From: Alphaproteobacteria bacterium
GTDB lineage: Bacteria > Pseudomonadota > Alphaproteobacteria > Sphingomonadales > Emcibacteraceae
Assembly: GCA_002401545.1 (NCBI GenBank)
Contig: NVTJ01000175.1
Coordinates: forward strand, 1 to 5,339
Direction: 5' to 3'
Length of the DNA stretch: 5,339 nt
Part shown: positions 1 to 5,339 of the stretch, one piece after another
Position numbering within the stretch: position 1 is the stretch's first letter
Layout: every line of letters begins with the position of its first letter
The notes under the pieces: model-generated
Told to the model about the DNA's origin: nothing
The model's database searches: none
The model's input: only the letters and a program-made list of their open reading frames with translations
Position numbers and translations under genes: made by a program

Positions 1-104
1 TGCCAAAGGAATGGCCTAAATTCCGCGATACAGTCACAGATAATTTCCGAATAATATCATTCCAGAATTTTCGGGTTTTGGAGTAGAATGAGTATAGTTA
101 AAAA
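1..104. other. Upstream region, no assignable gene
   Basis: I can support no gene here. On the + strand one frame is open from base 3 to a TAG at 84-86 (27 codons, beginning PKEWPKF and ending FRVLE). Another ends with AKGMA at a TAA at 17-19. Either could be the last codons of an upstream gene cut by the window edge, but both tails are too short to recognise. A weak inverted repeat (GGAAT at 8-12, ATTCC at 20-24) has no following T run and is not a convincing terminator. Base composition is AT-rich, as expected ahead of a promoter. Confidence 0.3.
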
Positions 105-109
105 TGTTC

Positions 110-137
110 TTGCTAAATAGAACAAAATGTGTACATT
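110..137 (+). promoter_or_regulatory. Candidate sigma-70 promoter of recA
   Basis: TTGCTA (110-115) resembles a -35 element and TACATT (132-137) a -10 element, with a 16-nt spacer. Transcription would begin near 144, giving a leader of roughly 45 nt before the recA start codon. The candidate LexA operator lies between and over these two hexamers, where a repressor would block RNA polymerase. Assigned by eye only; neither hexamer is a perfect match. Confidence 0.4.
120..134 (+). promoter_or_regulatory. Candidate LexA (SOS) operator of recA
   Basis: The sequence GAAC-AAAATGT-GTAC (120-134) matches the alphaproteobacterial LexA box GAAC-N7-GAAC except for one base in the second half-site. The match extends one base further as GAACA-N6-GTACA. 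A GTTC (106-109) also lies upstream in inverted orientation to the GAAC at 120. recA is a classic LexA target, and the site overlaps the proposed promoter. The single mismatch and the lack of comparison sequences keep this a candidate. Confidence 0.5.
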
Positions 138-174
138 TGTCTGTGATTGATACTTTCAACTGGCTATGAGATAC

Positions 175-181
175 AGAGGAG
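175..181 (+). promoter_or_regulatory. Ribosome binding site of recA
   Basis: AGAGGAG (175-181) is a strong Shine-Dalgarno sequence with 7 nt between it and the ATG at 189. It decides the start: the in-frame TTG at 147 lies upstream of this site, and the internal ATG at 228 has only a poor purine stretch before it. Confidence 0.8.
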
Positions 182-188
182 ACAGACA

Positions 189-1268
189 ATGTCATCGGCA
201 CAATTAAAAATAGTGGAACGGGGAAATATGGATAAGCAAAAGGCACTGGATGCCGCGTTAAGCCAGATTGAAAGAGCTTTCGGCAAGGGATCAATTATGA
301 AGCTCGGCGCCGGCAACGCTCTTGAGGTGGAAGCCGTGTCTACCGGTTCTTTGGGGCTTGATATTGCTCTCGGCATTGGTGGTTTGCCTAGGGGGCGGGT
401 GGTCGAGATTTATGGCCCGGAAAGTTCTGGTAAAACCACGCTGGCGCTTCATGTGGTGGCTGAGGTGCAAAAACAGGGCGGGATTGCGGCCTTTGTCGAT
501 GCGGAACATGCGCTGGACCCCATATATGCCAAGGCTCTTGGTGTCGATATTGATAATCTGCTGATCTCCCAGCCCGATACCGGTGAGCAGGCGCTTGAAA
601 TTGCCGATACCCTGGTGCGCTCCGGTGCGGTGGAGATATTGGTCATCGACAGTGTGGCCGCGTTGGTGCCCCGGGCGGAACTTGAAGGGGAAATGGGTGA
701 TACCCATGTAGGGCTTCAGGCACGGCTGATGTCACAAGCCCTGCGCAAGTTGACCAGCTCCATTGCCAAATCCAAATGTATGGTGGTGTTCATCAACCAG
801 ATTCGCATGAAGATTGGCGTGATGTATGGCAGCCCCGAAGTGACCTCCGGCGGTAATGCCCTGAAATTCTATGCCTCTGTTCGTCTGGATATCCGCCGCA
901 TTGGCGCCATCAAGGAGAAAGAGGAGATTGTTGGCAACCAGACCCGGGTGAAAGTGGTGAAAAACAAGGTTGCCCCGCCTTTCAAGATGGTTGAATTTGA
1001 CATTATGTACGGCGAAGGCATTTCCAAGAACGGCGAATTGATTGATCTTGGTGTGAAAGCCGGTGTGGTGGAAAAATCAGGCTCATGGTATTCATATGAC
1101 AGCCAACGCATCGGTCAGGGCCGTGAAAATGCCAAACGGTTCCTCAAGGACAACCCGGACCTTGCAACGCAGTTGGAACATCAGATCCGCAAAAGCAAGG
1201 GTATTCTTGACAAGGCGATGCTGAAAGATGGTATGAGCCGCCCTTCTGATGATGGTGATGACAGCTGA
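189..1268 (+). CDS. recA: Recombinase RecA
   Basis: RecA is the cytoplasmic ATP-dependent recombinase. It coats single-stranded DNA, pairs it with homologous duplex, and stimulates LexA self-cleavage in the SOS response. The 359-residue product is typical for the family. Visible motifs: Walker A GPESSGKTT (76-84), the catalytic glutamate in AEHALDP (Glu106), Walker B LVIDS (151-155), DNA-binding loop L1 around ELEGEMGDTH (164-173), then NQIRMKIGV with the nucleotide-sensing Gln204 leading into loop L2 (about 203-220). The C-terminal domain ends in an acidic tail (DDGDDS), a known modulatory feature of RecA. The ATG at 189 is chosen for its strong ribosome binding site and because alphaproteobacterial RecA proteins commonly have a short extension before the MDKxKALDAAL segment, which begins here at residue 14. 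The gene is followed directly by a terminator and has its own probable SOS-controlled promoter. Nothing is missing or truncated, and recX does not follow it. Confidence 0.98.
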   Translation: MSSAQLKIVERGNMDKQKALDAALSQIERAFGKGSIMKLGAGNALEVEAVSTGSLGLDIALGIGGLPRGRVVEIYGPESSGKTTLALHVVAEVQKQGGIAAFVDAEHALDPIYAKALGVDIDNLLISQPDTGEQALEIADTLVRSGAVEILVIDSVAALVPRAELEGEMGDTHVGLQARLMSQALRKLTSSIAKSKCMVVFINQIRMKIGVMYGSPEVTSGGNALKFYASVRLDIRRIGAIKEKEEIVGNQTRVKVVKNKVAPPFKMVEFDIMYGEGISKNGELIDLGVKAGVVEKSGSWYSYDSQRIGQGRENAKRFLKDNPDLATQLEHQIRKSKGILDKAMLKDGMSRPSDDGDDS

Positions 1269-1293
1269 CCACAAGTTCCCAACCCTGACTGCT

Positions 1294-1322
1294 GGACGCC
1301 CTGCGAGGTGTCCATTTTTTTT
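1294..1322 (+). terminator. Rho-independent terminator after recA
   Basis: A 7-bp stem (GGACGCC at 1294-1300 with GGTGTCC at 1307-1313, one G-T wobble) closes a 6-nt loop, CTGCGA. One A and then eight T (1315-1322) follow. It starts 26 nt after the recA stop codon and should separate recA transcription from alaS. Confidence 0.88.
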
Positions 1323-1323
1323 G

Positions 1324-1386
1324 CCCTGAGTATAGACAGGGACTTGTGCAAACGCTAAAACTCTATAGATAACTTATGATTATAGA
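1324..1386 (+). promoter_or_regulatory. Probable alaS promoter region with two inverted repeats
   Basis: As a terminator precedes it, alaS should have its own promoter here. The best by-eye candidate is TAGACA (1333-1338) as -35 and TAAAAC (1356-1361) as -10, 17 nt apart. A better -10-like hexamer, TATGAT (1375-1380), has no matching -35. Two dyads are present: CCCTG (1324-1328) with CAGGG (1337-1341), overlapping the proposed -35, and TCTATA (1362-1367) with TATAGA (1381-1386), enclosing the small palindrome ATAA-C-TTAT (1369-1377). They could be operator sites, but this is inference. The exact promoter is uncertain. Confidence 0.3.
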
Positions 1387-1392
1387 AGAAGG
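1387..1392 (+). promoter_or_regulatory. Ribosome binding site of alaS
   Basis: AGAAGG lies 9 nt before the ATG at 1402 and 6 nt before an in-frame TTG at 1399. Both spacings work. The ATG is preferred because it is the stronger start codon and gives the usual AlaRS N-terminus, MKGTNEVRKMFLDYF. Confidence 0.65.
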
Positions 1393-1401
1393 TATATTTT
1401 G

Positions 1402-4038
1402 ATGAAGGGCACCAATGAAGTCCGGAAGATGTTTCTGGATTATTTTGCCAGGCAGGGTCATGAGGTCGTGGCCAGTGGGCCGTTGGTGCCGCAGAATGAC
1501 CCTACCCTGATGTTTACCAATGCCGGGATGGTGCCGTTCAAAAATGTTTTCACCGGGGCCGAAACCCGCCCTTACAAGTGCGCGGTCTCCAGCCAGAAAT
1601 GCGTTCGGGCCGGGGGCAAGCATAATGATCTGGATAATGTGGGCTATACCGCGCGCCATCATACTTTTTTTGAAATGCTGGGAAATTTTTCCTTCGGAGA
1701 TTATTTCAAGGAAAAGGCCATATATCATGCCTGGACTCTGCTGACGAAAGAATATGGCCTTGATCCGTCCCGCCTTGTGGTCACGGTTTACCATGAAGAT
1801 GATGAGGCATATGTTCTGTGGAAGAAAATATCCGGCCTGCCTGAGGCGCAGATTATCCGCATAGCAACTTCTGATAATTTCTGGTCCATGGGCGATACCG
1901 GACCCTGCGGCCCCTGTTCCGAAATTTTTTATGATCATGGGGATGATATTGCGGGGGGGCCGCCGGGTAGTCCGGATGAGGACGGCGACAGGTTTGTGGA
2001 GATCTGGAATCTGGTTTTCATGCAGTATGATCAACAGGATAATGGCCACCGCACAGACCTGCCAAAGCCGTGCATAGATACGGGTATGGGCCTGGAACGT
2101 ATGGTGGCCGTCCTTCAGGGCACCCATGATAATTATGAAATTGACCTGTTTCGCCATCTGATCGAAGCTTCGGCGCAATTCAGCGGCGTTGAAGCTTATG
2201 GCGATAAAAATATTTCCCATCGGGTGATCGCCGATCATCTGCGCTCTTCCTGTTTTCTCATTGCTGACGGGGTTCTGCCCTCTAATGAAGGCCGCGGTTA
2301 TGTGCTGCGGCGGATTATGCGGCGGGGTATGCGCCACGCGCATCTTCTGGGCTGCCGGGAACCGCTGATGTATAAGCTGGTCCCGACCCTGCTGCAGGAA
2401 ATGGCTCAGGCCTTCCCCGAGCTTAGGCGGGCAGAGGCCCTGATCACGGAAACCCTGAGGCTGGAAGAACTGCGGTTCAAAAAAACGCTGGAGCGAGGCC
2501 TCAAACTTTTGGATGATGAGGTCCGGCAATTACCTGAAAGTGGTATTCTTGCCGGGGATGTGGCTTTCAAGCTGTATGATACTTACGGCTTTCCCCTTGA
2601 TTTGACCCAGGATGTGCTGCGTACCCGGAATTTGTCCGTCGATGAGGAAGGTTTCCGGGTTTCCATGGAAATACAGAAGGCCGAGGCCCGCGTCGCATGG
2701 AAAGGCTCTGGCAGTGAGGCGACGGAGGAAATCTGGTTTGATGCTCTGGAAGAATATGGCGCGACAGAATTCGTTGGCTATGGCACAACGCAATCCGAGG
2801 GCACGCTTCTTCAGATTATCAGGGAGGACCGCACAACAGATAAAGCGGCAAGTGGTGATGAGGTTTTCCTGCTGTTCAACCAGACACCTTTTTACGGGGA
2901 ATCCGGTGGTCAGATGGGCGATATCGGTATGCTGAAATCTGTCAGTGGTGCTGAAATCGAAATTTCTGATACATCGAAGAAACTGGGCAAGCTGCATGTC
3001 CATCACGCTAAAATAATCAGGGGCGAAGTGACGGCCGGTGATATTTTGCTCATGAATGTGGACTCTGATAACAGGGACCGGATACGGGCCAATCACTCCG
3101 TTACCCATATTCTTCATGCGGCACTTCGCAAGCAATTGGGCGACCATGTGACCCAGAAAGGCTCCATGGTGGCATCGGACCGTCTGCGGTTTGATTTCAG
3201 TCATAACAAGGCCCTGACAAGCGATGAAAAAACAGCCATTGAAAAAAATGTCAATGAAATCATTCGCCAGAATAGCGAAGTGACCACACAATTAATGACC
3301 CCGGATGAGGCCGTGGAGTCCGGTGCGATGGCTCTGTTCGGGGAAAAATACGGTGACGAGGTCCGGGTGGTTTCAATGGGGTCAGAGAAATATTCGGTAG
3401 AACTTTGCGGCGGCACCCATGTGATTAGAACCGGTGACATTGGCACTTTCAAAATCATTGCAGAAAGTGCCGTAGCGGCGGGGGTCCGCCGGATTGAAGC
3501 CGTAACGGCAGAAGCCGCTACGAATTACAACCGCCAGCAGGAACTTTACCTCAATGAGGCTGTGGCACTTCTGAAAAGCACACCGGGGCAATTGACCGGT
3601 CGGCTGTCCTCTCTGCTGGAAGATCGCAAGACAGCAGAAAAAGAGATCACAGAACTGCGCAAGAAAATAGCCATGGGCGGCGGTACCGGTGGCGGCTCTG
3701 AGGTTAAAACTATCGGTAAAATAAAATTTATCGGACGCATTCTTGATGGGGTGCAGCCCAAAGACCTGCGCGGAATTGCCGATGAGGCCAAGGCACAGAT
3801 TGGCTCAGGCGTCATTGCCCTGATTGCGGTTAATGACGGCAAGGCCGGGGTGCTGGTGGCGGTAACTGATGATCTGAAGGATACCATCAATGCGGTTGAT
3901 CTGGTCCGGGCCGGTGCCGGTGCTGTTGGCGGCAAGGGCGGTGGGGGTCGACCTGATATGGCGCAGGCCGGTGGCCCGGACGGCGCACAGGCAGATCAGG
4001 CAATTCTCGCCATAGAAAACGTTCTGGAGGAGTTATGA
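1402..4038 (+). CDS. alaS: Alanyl-tRNA synthetase
   Basis: Charges tRNA-Ala with alanine using ATP in the cytoplasm (class II synthetase) and clears mischarged Ser- or Gly-tRNA-Ala. The 878-residue product is the normal bacterial length (about 876 in E. coli). The aminoacylation core (about 1-440) holds motif 1 around TNAGMVPFK (39-47), motif 2 from CVRAGGKHNDL (67-77) to FEMLGNFSFGDYFK (90-103), and motif 3 DTGMGLERM (226-234). The editing domain (about 550-710) has both zinc-binding pieces: HSVTH (His565, His569) and CGGTH (Cys669, His673). A coiled-coil-like stretch (about 730-757) and a Gly-rich linker lead to the C-Ala/DHHA1 domain (about 767-878), including the Gly-rich segment GAGAVGGKGGGGRPDMAQAGG around 838-858. 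No defect is visible. It lies 133 nt after recA, behind a terminator, and its stop codon is 14 nt before the channel gene, suggesting co-transcription with the latter. Confidence 0.98.
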   Translation: MKGTNEVRKMFLDYFARQGHEVVASGPLVPQNDPTLMFTNAGMVPFKNVFTGAETRPYKCAVSSQKCVRAGGKHNDLDNVGYTARHHTFFEMLGNFSFGDYFKEKAIYHAWTLLTKEYGLDPSRLVVTVYHEDDEAYVLWKKISGLPEAQIIRIATSDNFWSMGDTGPCGPCSEIFYDHGDDIAGGPPGSPDEDGDRFVEIWNLVFMQYDQQDNGHRTDLPKPCIDTGMGLERMVAVLQGTHDNYEIDLFRHLIEASAQFSGVEAYGDKNISHRVIADHLRSSCFLIADGVLPSNEGRGYVLRRIMRRGMRHAHLLGCREPLMYKLVPTLLQEMAQAFPELRRAEALITETLRLEELRFKKTLERGLKLLDDEVRQLPESGILAGDVAFKLYDTYGFPLDLTQDVLRTRNLSVDEEGFRVSMEIQKAEARVAWKGSGSEATEEIWFDALEEYGATEFVGYGTTQSEGTLLQIIREDRTTDKAASGDEVFLLFNQTPFYGESGGQMGDIGMLKSVSGAEIEISDTSKKLGKLHVHHAKIIRGEVTAGDILLMNVDSDNRDRIRANHSVTHILHAALRKQLGDHVTQKGSMVASDRLRFDFSHNKALTSDEKTAIEKNVNEIIRQNSEVTTQLMTPDEAVESGAMALFGEKYGDEVRVVSMGSEKYSVELCGGTHVIRTGDIGTFKIIAESAVAAGVRRIEAVTAEAATNYNRQQELYLNEAVALLKSTPGQLTGRLSSLLEDRKTAEKEITELRKKIAMGGGTGGGSEVKTIGKIKFIGRILDGVQPKDLRGIADEAKAQIGSGVIALIAVNDGKAGVLVAVTDDLKDTINAVDLVRAGAGAVGGKGGGGRPDMAQAGGPDGAQADQAILAIENVLEEL

Positions 4039-4041
4039 ATT

Positions 4042-4047
4042 GAGGGA
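4042..4047 (+). promoter_or_regulatory. Ribosome binding site of the channel gene
   Basis: GAGGGA is located in the 14-nt gap after the alaS stop codon, 5 nt before the ATG at 4053. It supports independent translation initiation on a shared alaS transcript. No space remains in the gap for a separate promoter, although one could lie inside the end of alaS. Confidence 0.6.
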
Positions 4048-4052
4048 AATCG

Positions 4053-5222
4053 ATGCAGAAAACACATCGTCGTCAATTATTTGAAGTGATTGAAATGGGT
4101 CTGAGCGGCAACCGTGCCGCAGGCCTGTTTGATGGCTTTATGGTTTGCCTGATCATTCTGAATGTTGTTGCGGTATCGCTGGAAACGGTACCCGTGATTG
4201 CCCGGCAATATTACAGGGAGTTCATAGTCTTTGAGACCTTTTCCCTGTTTATATTCTGTGTGGAATATATGTTTCGTATCTGGGTGTCTGTGGAATATAG
4301 ACCGGACCCTGATGCAAAAGGCAAGGCGGGATTCCGCCTTCGTTTTATCACTTCACCGCTAATGCTGGTTGATTTTTTTGCCATCGCCCCGTCGCTGTTA
4401 TTTGCCTTTGGTATTGATTTAAGACTACTGAGGATTTTCCGCCTGTTGCGCCTGTTCAAGCTGATGCGTTATTCCCCGGCTCTGGCCTCTCTGGGCAGTG
4501 TCCTCTATTCCGAGCGGCGGGCCTTGATCGCCACCCTGATCATTATGCTGGGGTTGTCGTCCTTTGCCGCGACCATCATGTATTATCTGGAACGTCATAT
4601 TCAGCCCGAAGCCTTTGGCACCATTCCTCACGCTTTATGGTGGGCGCTGGCCACATTGACCACGGTTGGTTACGGTGATATTGTGCCGCTCACCTGGGCC
4701 GGACGTCTTTTTGGCGGTGTGGTGATGATTTTCGGGGTTTGCATGTATGCTTTGCCCATCGGAATTATTGCATCGGGTTTTGCCAATGAAATACATCAAC
4801 GGGATTTTGTCATTCGCTGGGGCCTGGTGGCCAATGTGCCCCTGTTTAAGGGGCTGGATGCCAATCTGATAAGGACAATAGCCAAATATTTACGGTCAAG
4901 CGTGGTGGAAAAAAACAGCCTTATGGCGGTGAAGGGGCAACTGGCCGACAGGATGTATCTGATCGTATCGGGTCAGGTTGCGCGAAAGAATGAGGAAAGC
5001 CGGACAATCCTTGAAGAAGGCGGTTTTTTCGGGGCAAAATCGCTGATGGAGAAGAAAGAATATAAATCCAATTATATTACAGCAACAAGATGCCATTTTT
5101 TCATACTGGATGCCCGTGAATTCCATCGTCTTTTGAATGAAAACCCTACTTTGAGGCAAAGGATAGAAGAATCCTACGACACAATTTCCCACACTGATTT
5201 TGGTCAGGCGCCTGCTCCATAA
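4053..5222 (+). CDS. Voltage-gated-type K+ channel with degenerate cyclic-nucleotide-binding domain
   Basis: A 389-residue inner-membrane protein with the six-helix plan of Kv and cyclic-nucleotide-gated channels, expected to work as a tetramer. Approximate segments: S1 24-46, S2 56-80 (Glu71 and Arg75), S3 99-117 (Asp107), S4 122-140, S5 155-180, pore helix 190-201, selectivity filter TVGYGD (204-209), S6 219-246. The filter indicates K+ selectivity. S4 carries Arg124, 127, 130, 133, Lys136 and Arg139, a complete voltage-sensor pattern. Residues about 262-378 form a cNMP-binding-like domain (PLFKGLD, then RMYLIVSGQV at 300-309, then GGFFGAKSL at 323-331), joined to S6 by a short linker as in the Mesorhizobium channel MloK1 family. 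In the phosphate-binding cassette the usual Glu after FFG is Ala328, and the usual Arg is replaced by Lys338 after a one-residue insertion, so ligand binding is doubtful. No signal peptide is expected. The architecture is well supported; the physiological role and gating stimulus are unknown. Confidence 0.9.
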   Translation: MQKTHRRQLFEVIEMGLSGNRAAGLFDGFMVCLIILNVVAVSLETVPVIARQYYREFIVFETFSLFIFCVEYMFRIWVSVEYRPDPDAKGKAGFRLRFITSPLMLVDFFAIAPSLLFAFGIDLRLLRIFRLLRLFKLMRYSPALASLGSVLYSERRALIATLIIMLGLSSFAATIMYYLERHIQPEAFGTIPHALWWALATLTTVGYGDIVPLTWAGRLFGGVVMIFGVCMYALPIGIIASGFANEIHQRDFVIRWGLVANVPLFKGLDANLIRTIAKYLRSSVVEKNSLMAVKGQLADRMYLIVSGQVARKNEESRTILEEGGFFGAKSLMEKKEYKSNYITATRCHFFILDAREFHRLLNENPTLRQRIEESYDTISHTDFGQAPAP

Positions 5223-5244
5223 GAATTGCGCATTTTTATCTGAT

Positions 5245-5260
5245 GGGGGATAACTCCCCC
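5245..5260. other. Strong GC hairpin after the channel gene
   Basis: GGGGGA (5245-5250) and TCCCCC (5255-5260) form a perfect 6-bp stem around a TAAC loop, 22 nt after the channel stop codon. On neither strand is it followed by a T run, so it does not qualify as a classical Rho-independent terminator. It may protect the 3' end of the alaS-channel transcript, or be part of the repeat element next to it. Confidence 0.5.
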
Positions 5261-5339
5261 GTGCTCGCGCACTCCCCCTCCTCGCATTAGCTCGGGCGGC
5301 CAGTCGGCCTTGCCTCGCTAAATGCTCGGATAAGCAGCC
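5261..5339. repeat. Probable intergenic palindromic repeat element, cut by window end
   Basis: The motif CCTCGC-N4/5-GCTCGG occurs twice, at 5280-5295 (spacer ATTA) and 5313-5329 (spacer TAAAT), 33 nt apart. The segment between holds two palindromic GGCC tetramers (5298-5301 and 5306-5309) that can pair around AGTC. A further dyad, GTGC-TCGC-GCAC, is at 5261-5272. There is no coding signal. Such dense GC-rich dyads in a noncoding tail are typical of dispersed intergenic repeats, but a second genomic copy cannot be seen here and the element may extend past 5339. Confidence 0.45.

Noticed and set aside
147..188. Earlier TTG start for recA, adding 14 residues.
   Set aside because: The extension runs through the AGAGGAG ribosome binding site and would start only a few bases after the expected transcription start; the ATG at 189 is well placed.
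34..294. 86-codon - strand frame across the recA upstream region.
   Set aside because: It overlaps the recA start and its promoter/operator region, has no recognisable domain, and its sequence looks random.
1399..1401. TTG start for alaS one codon before the ATG.
   Set aside because: The ATG at 1402 is equally compatible with the ribosome binding site and gives the usual MKGTNE-type N-terminus.
1953..1959. Run of seven G inside alaS, as a possible phase-variation or frameshift site.
   Set aside because: The frame is intact through it and the encoded GGPPGSPDEDGDRF segment is normal for AlaRS; phase variation of an essential gene is unlikely.
1363..3291. Long open frame on the - strand opposite alaS (388 and 253 codons, split by a single stop).
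   Set aside because: It lies entirely antisense to a certain alaS gene, resembles no known protein, has no ribosome binding signal I can see, and is explained by the codon bias of alaS on the other strand.
4035..4043. ATG overlapping the alaS stop codon (ATGA), as in translationally coupled genes.
   Set aside because: That frame ends after two codons (M-N-stop), so it cannot start the channel gene.
5223..5339. Possible tRNA or small RNA gene in the GC-rich tail.
   Set aside because: No cloverleaf with T-loop (GTTCRA) or anticodon arm can be drawn, and no promoter-terminator pair is visible.

Overview
The window looks like chromosomal housekeeping DNA from an alphaproteobacterium. The evidence is the RecA and AlaRS sequences, the recA-alaS order without recX between them, and a recA upstream region that carries a near-match to the alphaproteobacterial LexA operator (GAAC-N7-GAAC type). 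I cannot name the genus from sequence alone.

Layout, all genes on the + strand: (1) 1-188 is the recA upstream region, with a candidate promoter and SOS operator at about 106-140 and a clear ribosome binding site. (2) recA (189-1268) is complete and ends at a convincing Rho-independent terminator (1294-1322). (3) 1323-1401 is a short AT-rich leader with two inverted repeats, the likely promoter region of alaS. (4) alaS (1402-4038) is a full-length alanyl-tRNA synthetase with intact aminoacylation and editing motifs. (5) Only 14 nt downstream lies a six-transmembrane voltage-gated-type potassium channel gene (4053-5222) with a C-terminal cyclic-nucleotide-binding-like domain, probably co-transcribed with alaS. 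(6) 5223-5339 is a GC-rich tail holding a strong GGGGGA/TCCCCC hairpin and a repeated CCTCGC-N4/5-GCTCGG motif. This looks like the beginning of a dispersed intergenic repeat that continues past the window edge.

recA and alaS seem to be separate transcription units, split by the terminator. The alaS-channel spacing suggests one transcript. recA serves recombination and the SOS response, and alaS serves translation. The channel has no obvious functional tie to either.

The most interesting item is the channel. Its voltage sensor is complete (six basic residues at every third position of S4) and its TVGYGD selectivity filter is canonical, but two residues that normally hold the cyclic nucleotide are replaced: Ala328 for the usual Glu, and Lys338, after a one-residue insertion, for the usual Arg. 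It may therefore be a voltage-gated K+ channel whose ligand domain no longer binds cAMP or cGMP, or binds something else. I see no evidence of a wholly new system in this window.
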